Shown here: positions 48,287-58,096 of the stretch, piece after piece
Layout of the letters: each line of letters opens with the position of its first letter
How positions within the stretch are numbered: position 1 is the first letter of the stretch
Assembly (NCBI RefSeq): GCF_044466355.1
Contig: NZ_JBITMQ010000004.1
Span: 1-64,000 of the forward strand
Source: Actinophytocola sp044466355
GTDB lineage: Bacteria > Actinomycetota > Actinomycetes > Mycobacteriales > Pseudonocardiaceae
Length of the DNA: 64,000 nt
Direction of reading: 5' to 3'
Translations under genes and position numbers: made by a program
The notes under the pieces: model-generated
Seen by the model: only the letters and a program-made list of their open reading frames with translations
Databases searched by the model: none
What the model was told of the DNA's origin: nothing

Positions 48287-51200
48287 CCCCGCGCCCGAGA
48301 CGGTGGGCACGGTCGCGTGCACCATCGTGGCCCGCAACTACATACCGGCGGCACGTGTCCTCGCCGACTCCTACCGCGCGCACCACCCCGGCGCCGAGTT
48401 CGCCGTGCTGGTGATCGACGCCGAGGCCGACGAACTGGCGGAGTTCGCCCGGCAGGTGCCGGGCGTCCGGTTCCTCGGGCCCGAGGACATCGACCTCGAC
48501 CCGAGTGAGTTCGGCCGGATGGCGCTCACGTACACGGTCACCGAGTTCTCGACGGCGGTGAAGCCGTGGCTCCTGCGCAGCTTGCTCGCGGACCACCCGG
48601 TGGTGATGTACCTCGATCCGGACATCGAGGTGTTCGCGCCGTTCGCGGGTGAGGTCAGCGCACTGGCCGCGGCGCATTCGATCGTGCTCACCCCGCACGT
48701 GCTCGAGCCGATGCCACGCGACGGGCTACGGCCGAGCGAAGCGGACATCATGGCTTCCGGGGTGTTCAACCTCGGCTTCATCGGCATGTCGCGGGAAGCG
48801 AGGCCGTTCCTGGCGTTCTGGGCCGAGCGGCTGCGGCAGGACGCGATCTCGTCGGTGACCGAGCAGCTGTTCACCGACCAGCGCTGGGTCGACAACGTGC
48901 CCGCCATGTTCGACCACACGGTGATCCAGGATCCCGGCTACGACGTCGCCTACTGGAACGTCTACCAGCGCCCCTTGGCCGTGGTGGACGGGTCGGTCAC
49001 CGCCGGTGGCGAGCCGCTGCGGTTCCTGCACTTCAGCGGTTACCGGCCGGAGAAGCCGTGGCTCGTCTCCACGCACTACGCCGACAACCCGAGAGTGCTC
49101 CTGTCCGAGTACCCCCTGCTGGCGGAGCTGACGGAGAGTTACCGGACGAAGCTGCTCGAGGCCGGTTACCAGCAGGCGCTCGACGACATCCCCTACCGCT
49201 GGAACAAGCTGCCGGACGGCACCCCCGTACCCGTCGCGCTTCGGCGTGCCTACCGCCAGGCCTGGATCGAGTCCGAGCGCAAGGACATCCCGCCTCCGCC
49301 CAACCCCTTCCGGGGCGACAGCGCGGAGGACCTGATCCGCTGGGCGACCGCGCCGGCGAGTCCCGAGCAGGAACGGGCCGGGCTGTCCCGCTGGGCCGTG
49401 GCGCTGTGGGAGGCCAGGGCCGACCTGCGGCAGGTCTACCCGGACCCGCTGCACGCGGACGCCGAGGGATACCGCCACTGGTGCCTCACCTCCGGGATCA
49501 ACGAGCGCGAGCTGCCGCCGACCGCCGTGGTGGCCAAGGCGAGGACCCTGCCGGTGCCGGTGGTGGAGGACGTGGGCGCGAACGTGCTCGGCTACCTCAC
49601 CGCGGAGCTTGGCGTCGGCGAAATGGGCCGGCTGGTGCACGAGGCCGTCGTGGCCGCCGGTGTGCCGGTGGCCACCGCGGTGGAGGAGTTCACCGTGGTC
49701 AACCGGACCGAGCACCCGTTGCCCGGAAACGTGACGGCAGGTGACCCGAAGTACGGCGTGAGCGTCCTGGTCGTCAACGCGGACATGACCGCGGCGACCC
49801 TGCGGATGCACCCGGACCTCGGCAGCGACCGGTACGTGATCGGCGTGTGGTCGTGGGAGCTGGACACCTTCCCGCCCGCGATGCACCCCGCGTTCGGGCA
49901 GGTCGACGAGGTCTGGACGATCAGCGACTTCTGCGCGTCGGCCATCGCCGAGCACTCCCCGGTGCCGGTGCACCGCATCCCGGTGCCGGTGCTCGATCCC
50001 CTCAAGGGCGTGACGCCGGACCGGGTGCCACCGGGCCCCGGCGAGGTCACCCGGTTCCTGTTCGTCTTCGACTACAACAGCGTCTTCGAGCGGAAGAACC
50101 CGCTGGCCGCGATCAAGGCGTTCACCACGGCGTTCCCGGACCGCGCCGACGTACGCCTGACGATCAAGACGATCAACGGCGACAAGCACCCCGGCGACGG
50201 TGAGCGGCTGCGGATGGCCGCGGCGGACGACGACCGGATCGAGCTGGTCGAGCGTTACCTGTCGGGCGACGAGGTGGCCGCGCTGTTCGCCGACGCGCAC
50301 GCCTACGTGTCGTTGCATCGCAGCGAGGGCTTCGGGCTCACGGTCGCCGAGGCGATGGCACACGGCCTGCCGGTGGTGGCCACCGACTACGGCGGCACGA
50401 GCGAGTTCCTCACCGCCGAGGTCGGCTGGCCGGTGCCGTGCCGGTTGGCCCCGGTGGGCCCCGGCAACGAGCCCTACCCCCGGGACGCCCGGTGGGCCGA
50501 ACCGGACATCGCGGCCGCCGCTGCCGCGCTGCGTGAGATCGCCGACGAACCCGCGCGTGCGCTGCGCCGCGGTGCGGCCGCCCGCGAACATGTACTGACC
50601 ACCAGGTCCCTGGCGAACGCCGCGGACTGGATGCGCACCAGGATCACCGCGTCGCACCAGGAGTGGCTGCGCAGGCGTCACGGGCACGCACCGCATGGCG
50701 CGCTCGAACCGATCGAGCGCAGCCGGGAGGCGCTCAAGTGGCGGGCCGACCCGTCGGCGCCGAGCCGGGTGCCGATGGCGGCCGGACTTCGCCGGGCCGT
50801 GCTGCGCCTCATCGACCACTACGACCACCATCAGCGCACCGTGCTGACCGAACTGGTCGACGGCGTGTCCGCGAGCATCCGTCAGCTCGCGGACGGGCAG
50901 CGGGACCTGGCCGCCCGCCTCGACCGGCTGGCACACGAACAGGCAGGCGCCAGCCAAGCACTCAACCAGGCGCACACCGACCTGGCGCGCGTCGTGGACG
51001 GGATACCCGGCGAGCTCAACCAGAAGGTCGGCGAGCACGCCGAGGAGCTCGGCACCCGGCTCGCCCAGTTCGAACACACCACGATGAGCCTGTTCCACGA
51101 GCGAGCCGACTGGATGGCCGCCGTCGAGGCCACCACGGCTGATCTGGTGGCCGAGGCGCCGTTGCTGCGCACCGGGCTCGTGCGCCACCACGACCTCGTC

Positions 51201-52022
51201 AACCCGGCCCCTGGGCAGAACAGCCAGACCGTGCTCACGGACGTCGGTCCGCTGCGGCTGCCCGCCGAGGACACCGTGGTGCTGCCCTGGCTGCGCCGCT
51301 ACGGCACCTGGGAACGCGACGAGTCGCTGCTCGTCGACCTGCTGCTGCCCCGAGGTGGTGTGTTCGTCGACATCGGCGCGCACGTGGGGTACTTCACGGT
51401 GCGGGCGCTGCGCCACGTCGGAGCCGCCGGCACCGTGGTCGCCATCGAGCCGTGGCAGCGCGTCCGGGACCTGCTGGAGCTGAACGTGGCCGCCAACGTG
51501 CCCGCCGAGGTGGCCGCCGCGCTGACCGTGGTGCCCGCCGCGGCATGGGACGGCGACGGCCCGCTGCGGCTCGCGCTCGCCGACGACGGCAACAGCGGCG
51601 ACAACCGGGTCGACGCTGCCGGCGCGGTGGAGATCACCGGCGTGCGGATCGACGGTCTGTCCGTGCTCGCCGACCGCAGGATCGACGTGGTGAAGTGCGA
51701 TGCTCAGGGGCGCGACCACGTGGCGCTGGCGGGCATGACCGGGTTGTTCGGGGCACGGAAGCCGCACGTGCTGGTCGAGTTCTGGCCCGCGGCGATCACC
51801 GAGGCCGGGGGTGACCCGGCCGAGGTGCTGGACGGGTACCGCGGACTCGGGTACCGGCCGACCCCGGTCGACGCGGAGCTGATCGACCGGCTCACCGCGG
51901 CCGGTGGCGCCGCGGCCGCCAGCACGATCGACTTGGGCCACGACGCGACCGACCAGCAGCTGGTCGAGTCGGCGATCGCGACCGAGGAAGGCTTCCTGAC
52001 GCTCTGGCTGAGGTCGGCATGA
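48279..52022 (+). CDS. Trifunctional GT-A + GT4 + FkbM methyltransferase fusion
   Basis: A 1247-residue soluble protein. Part 1 (1-290): GT-A/GT8-like fold with VMYLDPDIEVFA (113-119 DxD). Part 2 (about 415-815): GT4/GT-B glycosyltransferase with FVFDYNSVFERKNPLAAI and the EX7E region HRSEGFGLTVAEAMAHGLP (about 679-698). Part 3 (about 840-970): helical coiled-coil linker. Part 4 (about 985-1247): FkbM-type methyltransferase with GGVFVDIGAHVGYFTVRAL and VVKCDAQGRDHVAL. It should add two sugars and methylate the glycan. It overlaps its neighbours on both sides. Confidence 0.87.
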   Translation: MPDPAPETVGTVACTIVARNYIPAARVLADSYRAHHPGAEFAVLVIDAEADELAEFARQVPGVRFLGPEDIDLDPSEFGRMALTYTVTEFSTAVKPWLLRSLLADHPVVMYLDPDIEVFAPFAGEVSALAAAHSIVLTPHVLEPMPRDGLRPSEADIMASGVFNLGFIGMSREARPFLAFWAERLRQDAISSVTEQLFTDQRWVDNVPAMFDHTVIQDPGYDVAYWNVYQRPLAVVDGSVTAGGEPLRFLHFSGYRPEKPWLVSTHYADNPRVLLSEYPLLAELTESYRTKLLEAGYQQALDDIPYRWNKLPDGTPVPVALRRAYRQAWIESERKDIPPPPNPFRGDSAEDLIRWATAPASPEQERAGLSRWAVALWEARADLRQVYPDPLHADAEGYRHWCLTSGINERELPPTAVVAKARTLPVPVVEDVGANVLGYLTAELGVGEMGRLVHEAVVAAGVPVATAVEEFTVVNRTEHPLPGNVTAGDPKYGVSVLVVNADMTAATLRMHPDLGSDRYVIGVWSWELDTFPPAMHPAFGQVDEVWTISDFCASAIAEHSPVPVHRIPVPVLDPLKGVTPDRVPPGPGEVTRFLFVFDYNSVFERKNPLAAIKAFTTAFPDRADVRLTIKTINGDKHPGDGERLRMAAADDDRIELVERYLSGDEVAALFADAHAYVSLHRSEGFGLTVAEAMAHGLPVVATDYGGTSEFLTAEVGWPVPCRLAPVGPGNEPYPRDARWAEPDIAAAAAALREIADEPARALRRGAAAREHVLTTRSLANAADWMRTRITASHQEWLRRRHGHAPHGALEPIERSREALKWRADPSAPSRVPMAAGLRRAVLRLIDHYDHHQRTVLTELVDGVSASIRQLADGQRDLAARLDRLAHEQAGASQALNQAHTDLARVVDGIPGELNQKVGEHAEELGTRLAQFEHTTMSLFHERADWMAAVEATTADLVAEAPLLRTGLVRHHDLVNPAPGQNSQTVLTDVGPLRLPAEDTVVLPWLRRYGTWERDESLLVDLLLPRGGVFVDIGAHVGYFTVRALRHVGAAGTVVAIEPWQRVRDLLELNVAANVPAEVAAALTVVPAAAWDGDGPLRLALADDGNSGDNRVDAAGAVEITGVRIDGLSVLADRRIDVVKCDAQGRDHVALAGMTGLFGARKPHVLVEFWPAAITEAGGDPAEVLDGYRGLGYRPTPVDAELIDRLTAAGGAAAASTIDLGHDATDQQLVESAIATEEGFLTLWLRSA

Positions 52023-53776
52023 CGGACACAGCGGCGGACACGACAGCGGACACAACAGCGAACACAACAGCGGGCACAGTGGTCACCGAGGCGGTCACAC
52101 CGCCGCCGGAGGAGAGTCCGGCGCGTCGCGACCGATGGCGCCGGTTCGTGAACGGCAACCGCCTCGCGCGCGGTGTCGAGCTGCTCGCCGTGCTTCCCGC
52201 GATCGCGACCGTGATCGAGGTCGCCGCCGGGCAGCGCCTCCAGTACACCGACTACTGGTACGTGCTCCTGCGGGTCACCGGCGCCGACGGATCGCTGCAC
52301 CTGCCCGGCATGCGGATACTGCAGAACGAGCACCCGCTGATGCTGCCGTCCGTGCTGTACTGGCTGGACGCCCGGCTGGCCGGCGGCGACAACCGCGTCC
52401 TGGGTTACCTGGTGGTGGTCATCGCCGCGATGACCGTCGTGCTGCTGCGCGCGATGCTGCCGAAGACCCTGCCGGTCCTGCTGCGCGCCGGCATCGTGGT
52501 GGCCGCGTCCGCGCTCGTGTTCAGCCCGCACGGCATCCACAACTTCGTTCGCGCCATGAGCGGGTCCGCGTGGCTGACGGCGAACCTGCTGGTGATCGGC
52601 GCGCTGCTGCTCGCCTACCACCGCAAATGGTGGCTCGCCTGGTTCGTCGGGCTGCTCGCGTGCATGAGCTACGGCACCGCGTTCGCCGTGTGGCCCGCGT
52701 TCGCGCTGATGGCGACGATCGGCCGGGAGAAATGGTGGCGCAGGCTGCTGCCGCTCGGCGTCGGGCTGCTCGTGGTGCTGGTGTGGCTCGGGCTCAAACC
52801 GGCGGTCGACCCCGGCGGTCAGCCCGCGAACGACCTGGCGAGCCTGATGTACACGCTGTTCGCGGTGATCGGGCACCTGTGGACGGCGGACGTCGCCGGG
52901 ATCGCGGTGTTCGCCGGCGTGGTCGTGCTCGCGCTGTACGCGTGGCTCGCCACCACCGGGGAGGCACGCGATTCCGGGCTGCGTTTCTGGTGGGCGCTGG
53001 GCTGTCACGCGTTCGTGGCCAGCGGCATGATCGCCGCCGCGCGTATCGACTTCGGTTCGGACTTCGGCCTGTCGAGCCGGTACACCTCGCTGTCGGTGCT
53101 GATGGCGGTGCCCGCGATCGTGCTCACCGCTGTCGTGGTGCACCGGCGGTTCGGGGAACGGGCCACGAAGTTCGGGATCCTCGTGGTCGCACTCGGTCTG
53201 GTCGGCTTCACGCTCGGCTCGCCGACCGCGGCCACCATCCGTTCGCAGAACGCTGAGCACGAGCTGCAGGCCATCGCCCTGCGCGCGGGCATCGGCAACG
53301 CCTACGGTGCGGTGCTCCCGCCCGCGGAGGCGCTCGTGCCGCGGCTGGAGACGATGGGGCACTACCCGTTCTCCGACGACTTCACGCTCGGCTGCGGCGG
53401 CCCGGAGCTGGGCTCGGTGCTGGACAACGCCCGCATGGTGCCGCTGCCGCCCGCGGGTGCGCGCAACCCACGTTCGGCGGTCGGCTCGGTCGATGACGTC
53501 GAGCAGAAGAACGACGCCGCCATCGTGCGAGGCTGGGCCACTGGCGTGCACGACCCGGTGCGCTGCGCCGTGGTGGTCGACACGACGGGCAAGATCACCG
53601 GCGGTGGCCTCACCCACCTGTCCCGCCCCGACGTCACAGGCAGGCTGTCCGGCATCTCCGCCGACGTGGGGTTCGCCGTGATCGCGCCGTCGAACCAGGC
53701 GGATCGCGTGGTGGTCATCCTGGCGAGCGGCGAGATGCGGTGGCTTGCCGCACAAGCTCCGAAACCGGCCACCTGA
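52019..53776 (+). CDS. Polytopic membrane protein with C-terminal ectodomain (family member A)
   Basis: A 585-residue protein with about 10-11 TM segments (54-400) followed by a soluble ectodomain (about 415-580) featuring GHYPFSDDFTLGCGGPELG. The first outer loop has DYWYVLLRV and NEHPLMLPSVLYW, reminiscent of GT-C glycosyltransferases. Paralogous to the proteins at 59121 and 60944 (shared AMSGxAWLTANL and YGTAFAVWPxxAL). Function unknown; a lipid-linked sugar transferase is inferred. ATGA overlap with the fusion gene. Confidence 0.8.
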   Translation: MTDTAADTTADTTANTTAGTVVTEAVTPPPEESPARRDRWRRFVNGNRLARGVELLAVLPAIATVIEVAAGQRLQYTDYWYVLLRVTGADGSLHLPGMRILQNEHPLMLPSVLYWLDARLAGGDNRVLGYLVVVIAAMTVVLLRAMLPKTLPVLLRAGIVVAASALVFSPHGIHNFVRAMSGSAWLTANLLVIGALLLAYHRKWWLAWFVGLLACMSYGTAFAVWPAFALMATIGREKWWRRLLPLGVGLLVVLVWLGLKPAVDPGGQPANDLASLMYTLFAVIGHLWTADVAGIAVFAGVVVLALYAWLATTGEARDSGLRFWWALGCHAFVASGMIAAARIDFGSDFGLSSRYTSLSVLMAVPAIVLTAVVVHRRFGERATKFGILVVALGLVGFTLGSPTAATIRSQNAEHELQAIALRAGIGNAYGAVLPPAEALVPRLETMGHYPFSDDFTLGCGGPELGSVLDNARMVPLPPAGARNPRSAVGSVDDVEQKNDAAIVRGWATGVHDPVRCAVVVDTTGKITGGGLTHLSRPDVTGRLSGISADVGFAVIAPSNQADRVVVILASGEMRWLAAQAPKPAT

Positions 53777-53855
53777 CCACCGTTGTAGTCCTATCGTCGT
53801 AACGGGCTGGCAAGATGTTGCGGAGTCCGACGGCAACAGGACAGTAGGTGGCCAC

Positions 53856-54953
53856 ATGACCACGCAGGTTGTGCCAGCCGTCGGGTCGGGGCGCGAGACC
53901 GGGGGACACGACCGGTTGGCAGGCCTTGACCTGGTGCGGCTGCTGGCGCTCGCCCTGGTCCTGTACACCCAGCTGGCCGGGTCGTTCCGGGCCGCCGGAG
54001 AGCCGCTCGGGGCCACCTCGCTCGTCGACGACTACCTGGTCGAGCCGCTCCGGCTCAACCCCGACCTGCGGTTCTTCGGCGCCGCACTGATCTTCCTGGT
54101 GACCGGGTTCCTCGCGGTGCGCACCGCGGCCAGGCAGGCGTCGGTGGAGTTCGCCGCGCGGCGGGCTCTGCGGGTGTTCCCGCCGCTGTGGGTGGCGGTG
54201 CTGCTGTGCTGGGCATTGGTCGCGCTCGGCCAGCCCGCGGTGCCGGACACCGGATCGGTCACCGCACCGGACGTGCTCGGCAACCTGTTGCTGGTGAACT
54301 TCTTCACCGACCCGTCGGTCACGTTGGCCGCGGCGGCTTGGGCACTGCTGCCGATCGTGGCCGTGTACCTGATGATCGGCGCGCTGCTGCCGGTCCTGCG
54401 GACCATGCCGTGGCTGGCGGTGGCCATCCAGATCACCGTCTGCTCGGTGCTGCTGTCGATCATGCCGAACTTCGGGACGGCGGCCGCGGCGGCGGGCGGC
54501 ACGATCGGCGCGTTCGGCACGGCCGTCGTGCTCGGCGAGGTGGTCTGGCTGGTGTGGTCGGGACATGTGCCGCTGTGGGCGGGCGGGTGTCTCGGCGTGG
54601 CCTGCTGGGTGGTGTTCGCGTGGGGGGACCGGCTCGGCCTGCACGGATCGGGTGACGCCTACCCGCTGACGCTGGCCTACGCGTTCCTCCTGGTCGTGAT
54701 CGCCGTCCAGATCAGCGGGCGGATGCGGATGCCGTCAGTGGTCTCGTACCTGGCCAGGCGGTCCTACGGGATCCTGCTCACCCACCAGGCGGTGGTGGCG
54801 GTCGTGCTCGCGCCACTGGCGGGCCACGTGTTCTCCGCGCTCGCCGTCGTGGCGGCGCTGGCGGCGACCGTCGTCGCCGGAGAGCTGGTCCACCAGGCGG
54901 CGGAGCGGCCCGCGGCCTTGGCCGCGGCACGGCTGCGCGGGATCGGCTCGTGA
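53856..54953 (+). CDS. Acyltransferase-3 (AT3) protein lacking the conserved histidine
   Basis: A 365-residue membrane protein with about 10 TMs and AT3 features: DLVRLLALALVLYTQ (family R-x10-H, here Gln at the His position), FLVTGFLAVRTAAR and RRALRVFPPLWV. Family members O-acylate surface sugars. The missing His (present in the next gene) suggests a catalytically altered or structural partner. ATG at 53856 follows TAGGTGG; the next gene overlaps by GTGA. Confidence 0.8.
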   Translation: MTTQVVPAVGSGRETGGHDRLAGLDLVRLLALALVLYTQLAGSFRAAGEPLGATSLVDDYLVEPLRLNPDLRFFGAALIFLVTGFLAVRTAARQASVEFAARRALRVFPPLWVAVLLCWALVALGQPAVPDTGSVTAPDVLGNLLLVNFFTDPSVTLAAAAWALLPIVAVYLMIGALLPVLRTMPWLAVAIQITVCSVLLSIMPNFGTAAAAAGGTIGAFGTAVVLGEVVWLVWSGHVPLWAGGCLGVACWVVFAWGDRLGLHGSGDAYPLTLAYAFLLVVIAVQISGRMRMPSVVSYLARRSYGILLTHQAVVAVVLAPLAGHVFSALAVVAALAATVVAGELVHQAAERPAALAAARLRGIGS

Positions 54954-56455
54954 GCGGCGTCGACAGGTCACGGCAGAGCCGGTTCGTCTTCCTGGACGTC
55001 ATGCGCGGCATCGCGCCGGTACTGGTGATCTACAGCCACGTCGTGGCGCTCTTCCTCGACCCGCACAAGGAAGAGACCGGTGTGGTCAACCTGCTCAGCG
55101 AGCAGTTCCGTGACCCGTTGCGGCTCGAACAGCACATGGGTCATCTCGCGGTCGTGCTGTTCTTCCTGGTCAGCGGGTTCATCATCACCCAGGTCGGCAC
55201 GCAGGAGTCGCACCGCGAGTTCGGGATCAAGCGGTTGTTCCGCGTCTACCCGCTGCTGATCGCCACGGTCGGGTTGACCGCCCTGCTGAGCATCTGGCAC
55301 CTGGAGGTGCTGCGCACCGGGCAGCACTTCGAGATCACACTCCAGTCGGTGCTGACCAACTTCGCGCTGGCCAACTACTTCATGGTCCCGCAGGTGATCC
55401 TGGTCGGCGTGGCCTGGACGTTGGTCATCGAGGTCATCTTCTACACGATCGTGATGTCGCTGCTCGCCGTGCTGCGGCGCTGGGCGTGGGCCGCCATCCT
55501 GATCGAGCTCGGGATGGTGCTCGCCGCGTTGCTGCTGGCGCGGGAGTTCGGGCCGTCGTTCTTCCTCCTCGCGGTGAACATGTCGTACCTGCCCGTGGTG
55601 TTGCTCGGCCAGGTGACGTGGGCCGTGTGGAGCAAGCGGGTGCCGTTGTGGGCTGGTGTGCTGCTCGGGCTCGCCTGCTGGACGCTGTACGTGCTGGGCG
55701 ACATCCGGAACATGGGCCGTCTCGACGACGCCTACAGCTCGACCGCGGCGCTCGGCTTCGGCATCTTCATCGCGTTGCTGCTCGCCGAGCAGGTGCTGCG
55801 ACCGACAAAGCCGATCTCCTACCTGGCCGATCGCAGCTACTCGCTGTACCTGCTGCACGGCCCGGTCGCGTTCCCGGTGTTCGAGGCGCTGTACGGGAAG
55901 CTGCCGTTGCTCCTGGTGGTGATCATCGGTCTGGCGCTGACGGTGGGCGCCGCCGAGGTGACGTTCCGGTTCGTCGAGCAGCCCGGGCAGCGGATCGGCC
56001 GCAAGCTCAGCAAACGCTTCCGCCTGAAGCGGGCCCCGGCGAAGGAAGCCGCGCCGCCAGAGGAGCCGGAAGTCGAGCGGCCCCGCCCGACTCCCGTCCA
56101 CGTCGATCCGCCGACCCAGCCGGTGCGCCCGGTCCGGCCCGCTCCGGAACGCGCCATGAGGCCACCAGTCCGGGTGCCGCGCCCCGCTCCGCCCCGCGAC
56201 CGGAATCCGGCCCCCACCTATCGTGCCGACCCGCCACCGCGCCGGGACGCGGCCGCGCGGGCCGTCCGCCGCGTGCCACCCCAGCCGCTCGGGTCCGCTC
56301 CCGCCTGGCCGACCGTGGACCCGGCAGAGGACGTCCCGCCGGCGCGTAACGGGCACTCAGGACCCCGTCACAACGGCCACAGGATCGCCGAGCCGGTCAA
56401 CCGGAACGTCTCCCGTGGCTCGGGCCGCCACCGCCGCGAGCCCTCGGACGACTAG
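54950..56455 (+). CDS. Acyltransferase-3 (AT3) with Pro/Arg-rich C-terminal tail
   Basis: A 501-residue protein: AT3 domain 1-350 with canonical LDVMRGIAPVLVIYSH (Arg and His), FFLVSGFIIT, IKRLFRVYP, and about 10 TMs. The long C-terminal tail (about 355-501) is Pro/Arg-rich, low complexity, probably cytosolic. It should transfer acetyl/acyl groups across the membrane to a glycan, with the SGNH protein at 44632 a possible partner. Stop overlaps the minus-strand operon end by 4 bases. Confidence 0.86.
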   Translation: MSGVDRSRQSRFVFLDVMRGIAPVLVIYSHVVALFLDPHKEETGVVNLLSEQFRDPLRLEQHMGHLAVVLFFLVSGFIITQVGTQESHREFGIKRLFRVYPLLIATVGLTALLSIWHLEVLRTGQHFEITLQSVLTNFALANYFMVPQVILVGVAWTLVIEVIFYTIVMSLLAVLRRWAWAAILIELGMVLAALLLAREFGPSFFLLAVNMSYLPVVLLGQVTWAVWSKRVPLWAGVLLGLACWTLYVLGDIRNMGRLDDAYSSTAALGFGIFIALLLAEQVLRPTKPISYLADRSYSLYLLHGPVAFPVFEALYGKLPLLLVVIIGLALTVGAAEVTFRFVEQPGQRIGRKLSKRFRLKRAPAKEAAPPEEPEVERPRPTPVHVDPPTQPVRPVRPAPERAMRPPVRVPRPAPPRDRNPAPTYRADPPPRRDAAARAVRRVPPQPLGSAPAWPTVDPAEDVPPARNGHSGPRHNGHRIAEPVNRNVSRGSGRHRREPSDD

Positions 56456-57396
56456 GTCGCCGCCAGCTCAGCGCTGTCGTTGTTGGACCGTCGTACCCGC
56501 CCCAGGCCGTAGCGCAGCGCCAGCACCAGGTCTGCCAGGGTGTGGCCGACGCGCAGCAGCAGGCTGACCGTGGCCGCCGCCGGTGCGCCCAGCATCGGGG
56601 TGAGCGCCAGGATCAGCACGGCCTCCCGCGCGCCGACGCCGGCCGGGGCGAGGAAGACCAGCAGCCCGACCAGCCAGCCGAGCGCGAACGCACCCGTGCA
56701 CACGACCGCGAGCTGCCAGACCGAGTCGGTGAACGGGTCGGCCAGCACGTACCCGGCGACGCCGTAGCCGGCCCACGCGGGCAGCATCCACAGCAGCGGC
56801 CTGACGAGCCCGCCCCACTTCAGCACGGGCGGTTCGGTGCCGGACCGCTTCGCGAGCTTGCGCGCCAGGAAGTTGATCAGCTTGGGGTGCAGGACGACCA
56901 GCGCGAGCGGCACGCACAGCCCGGCCCAGCCGAACCTGTTCACCAGCGCGGGCTGGCTGACCAGCAGCAACGCGCCGACGAGCACCGAGGTCACGGTGTG
57001 CACGACCAGGAACACCGACCCGGCGAGCAGCGCCATCCCGCCCGGCACACCGCGTTCCCGCGCGAACTTCATCTGCGCCAGGAACGGCCACACCGAACCC
57101 GGCAGGTACTTCCCGACCTGAGCCGGGAAGAAGATCTCGCGTGCCGCGCGGGACGACACCGGTGAGCCGAGCGCGGCGAGACAGTGCTTCCACACCTCGG
57201 CGGTCGCCAGCAGGCCGAGCACGATCCCGGCGAACGCCACGATCGGCCGCCACCACGAGATCCTGCCGAGCGCGTCGACCATCGACGGGAAGTCGTCGCG
57301 CAGTGCCCACACGGCGACCCCGACGGCGACCACCACGAACACCAGGGCCAGCAGGTCCGCCCGCCGGCTCGGTTTCGGGGCAGCCGGTTCAGTCAC
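56452..57396 (-). CDS. UPF0104/lysylphosphatidylglycerol synthase-TM family membrane protein
   Basis: A 314-residue protein with 7-8 TMs. Family hallmarks: AREIFFPAQVGKYLPGSVWP and the late FLAPAGVGAREAVLIL. Such domains occur in MprF and in flippase-like proteins near glycan genes; transport or flipping of a lipid-linked intermediate is inferred. Terminal gene of the minus-strand operon; overlaps the upstream methyltransferase gene by 8 bases. Confidence 0.83.
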   Translation of the reverse strand: MTEPAAPKPSRRADLLALVFVVVAVGVAVWALRDDFPSMVDALGRISWWRPIVAFAGIVLGLLATAEVWKHCLAALGSPVSSRAAREIFFPAQVGKYLPGSVWPFLAQMKFARERGVPGGMALLAGSVFLVVHTVTSVLVGALLLVSQPALVNRFGWAGLCVPLALVVLHPKLINFLARKLAKRSGTEPPVLKWGGLVRPLLWMLPAWAGYGVAGYVLADPFTDSVWQLAVVCTGAFALGWLVGLLVFLAPAGVGAREAVLILALTPMLGAPAAATVSLLLRVGHTLADLVLALRYGLGRVRRSNNDSAELAAT

Positions 57397-58096
57397 GCCA
57401 GATCAGCCCGGTGGTCGTCGGGTAGGGCAGCGTCGGCGTGCCGCCCTTGAGCAGCTCGATGCGCAGCCCCGGCATGGCCGAGATGACGTCCCAGTACCGC
57501 TTGCGCTTGATGTTGTCGAACACGACCACGCCGCCCTCGGCGAGGTGGTCCAGCGAGCGGCGGAACGCGTCGACCCTGGCGCGGCCGTCGACCACGATCA
57601 GGTCGAACGGGCCGCCGACCTGGTCGATGGTCGACACGTAGTCGGCGAAGTCGAGGTCGGTGTGCCCGACGCGACCCGAGCGCACGACGGTGTCCTCCGT
57701 GGCCGCGGTCGGCGGCACGGCGTGCAGCTTCACGTTGCCGGGGGAGTCGGCCAGCATCTGGCGCACCGACTCGGCCCAGCCCGTGTCGTGCTCGACGCTG
57801 TCGACCTGCGCGGCGCGCTTCGCGAGCCACAGCGTGCTCGCGCCCGCGCCGTACTCGAAGATCCGCGCCTCCGGCCGCTCGGACAGGAACGCGTCCACCC
57901 GCTCCATGGCCGGGTAGCTCCACCACGCCATGTCCATGCGGACCATGTCGGCGGCGTCGAAGATCGAGAACAGCGTGCGGACGTGCCGCGCCTTGGGCGA
58001 CGAGCTGTTCTCCAGCTTGGTCAGCAGGCCCGTCTTCTCAGCGGCCTTGCGGATGGTCTTGACGCCACTCACGTACGCGCCACGAACGCCGCTCAT
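57389..58096 (-). CDS. SAM-dependent methyltransferase of the minus-strand glycan operon
   Basis: A 235-residue class I methyltransferase: motif I RIFEYGAGASTLWLAK, then SVEHDTGWAESVR, PFDLIVVDGRARVDAF and GGVVVFDNIKRKRYW. The pattern resembles sugar/natural-product O-methyltransferases (and FkbM-like folds). With the FkbM domain at 51.3-52 kb it implies methylation of the glycan. Overlaps GT2 (4 bases) and the UPF0104 gene (8 bases). Confidence 0.82.
   Translation of the reverse strand: MSGVRGAYVSGVKTIRKAAEKTGLLTKLENSSSPKARHVRTLFSIFDAADMVRMDMAWWSYPAMERVDAFLSERPEARIFEYGAGASTLWLAKRAAQVDSVEHDTGWAESVRQMLADSPGNVKLHAVPPTAATEDTVVRSGRVGHTDLDFADYVSTIDQVGGPFDLIVVDGRARVDAFRRSLDHLAEGGVVVFDNIKRKRYWDVISAMPGLRIELLKGGTPTLPYPTTTGLIWRD

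Noticed and set aside
48726..52067. Minus-strand open frame of 1113 codons opposite the glycosyltransferase fusion
   Set aside because: No domain, composition of a shadow frame, and the plus strand carries strong motifs.
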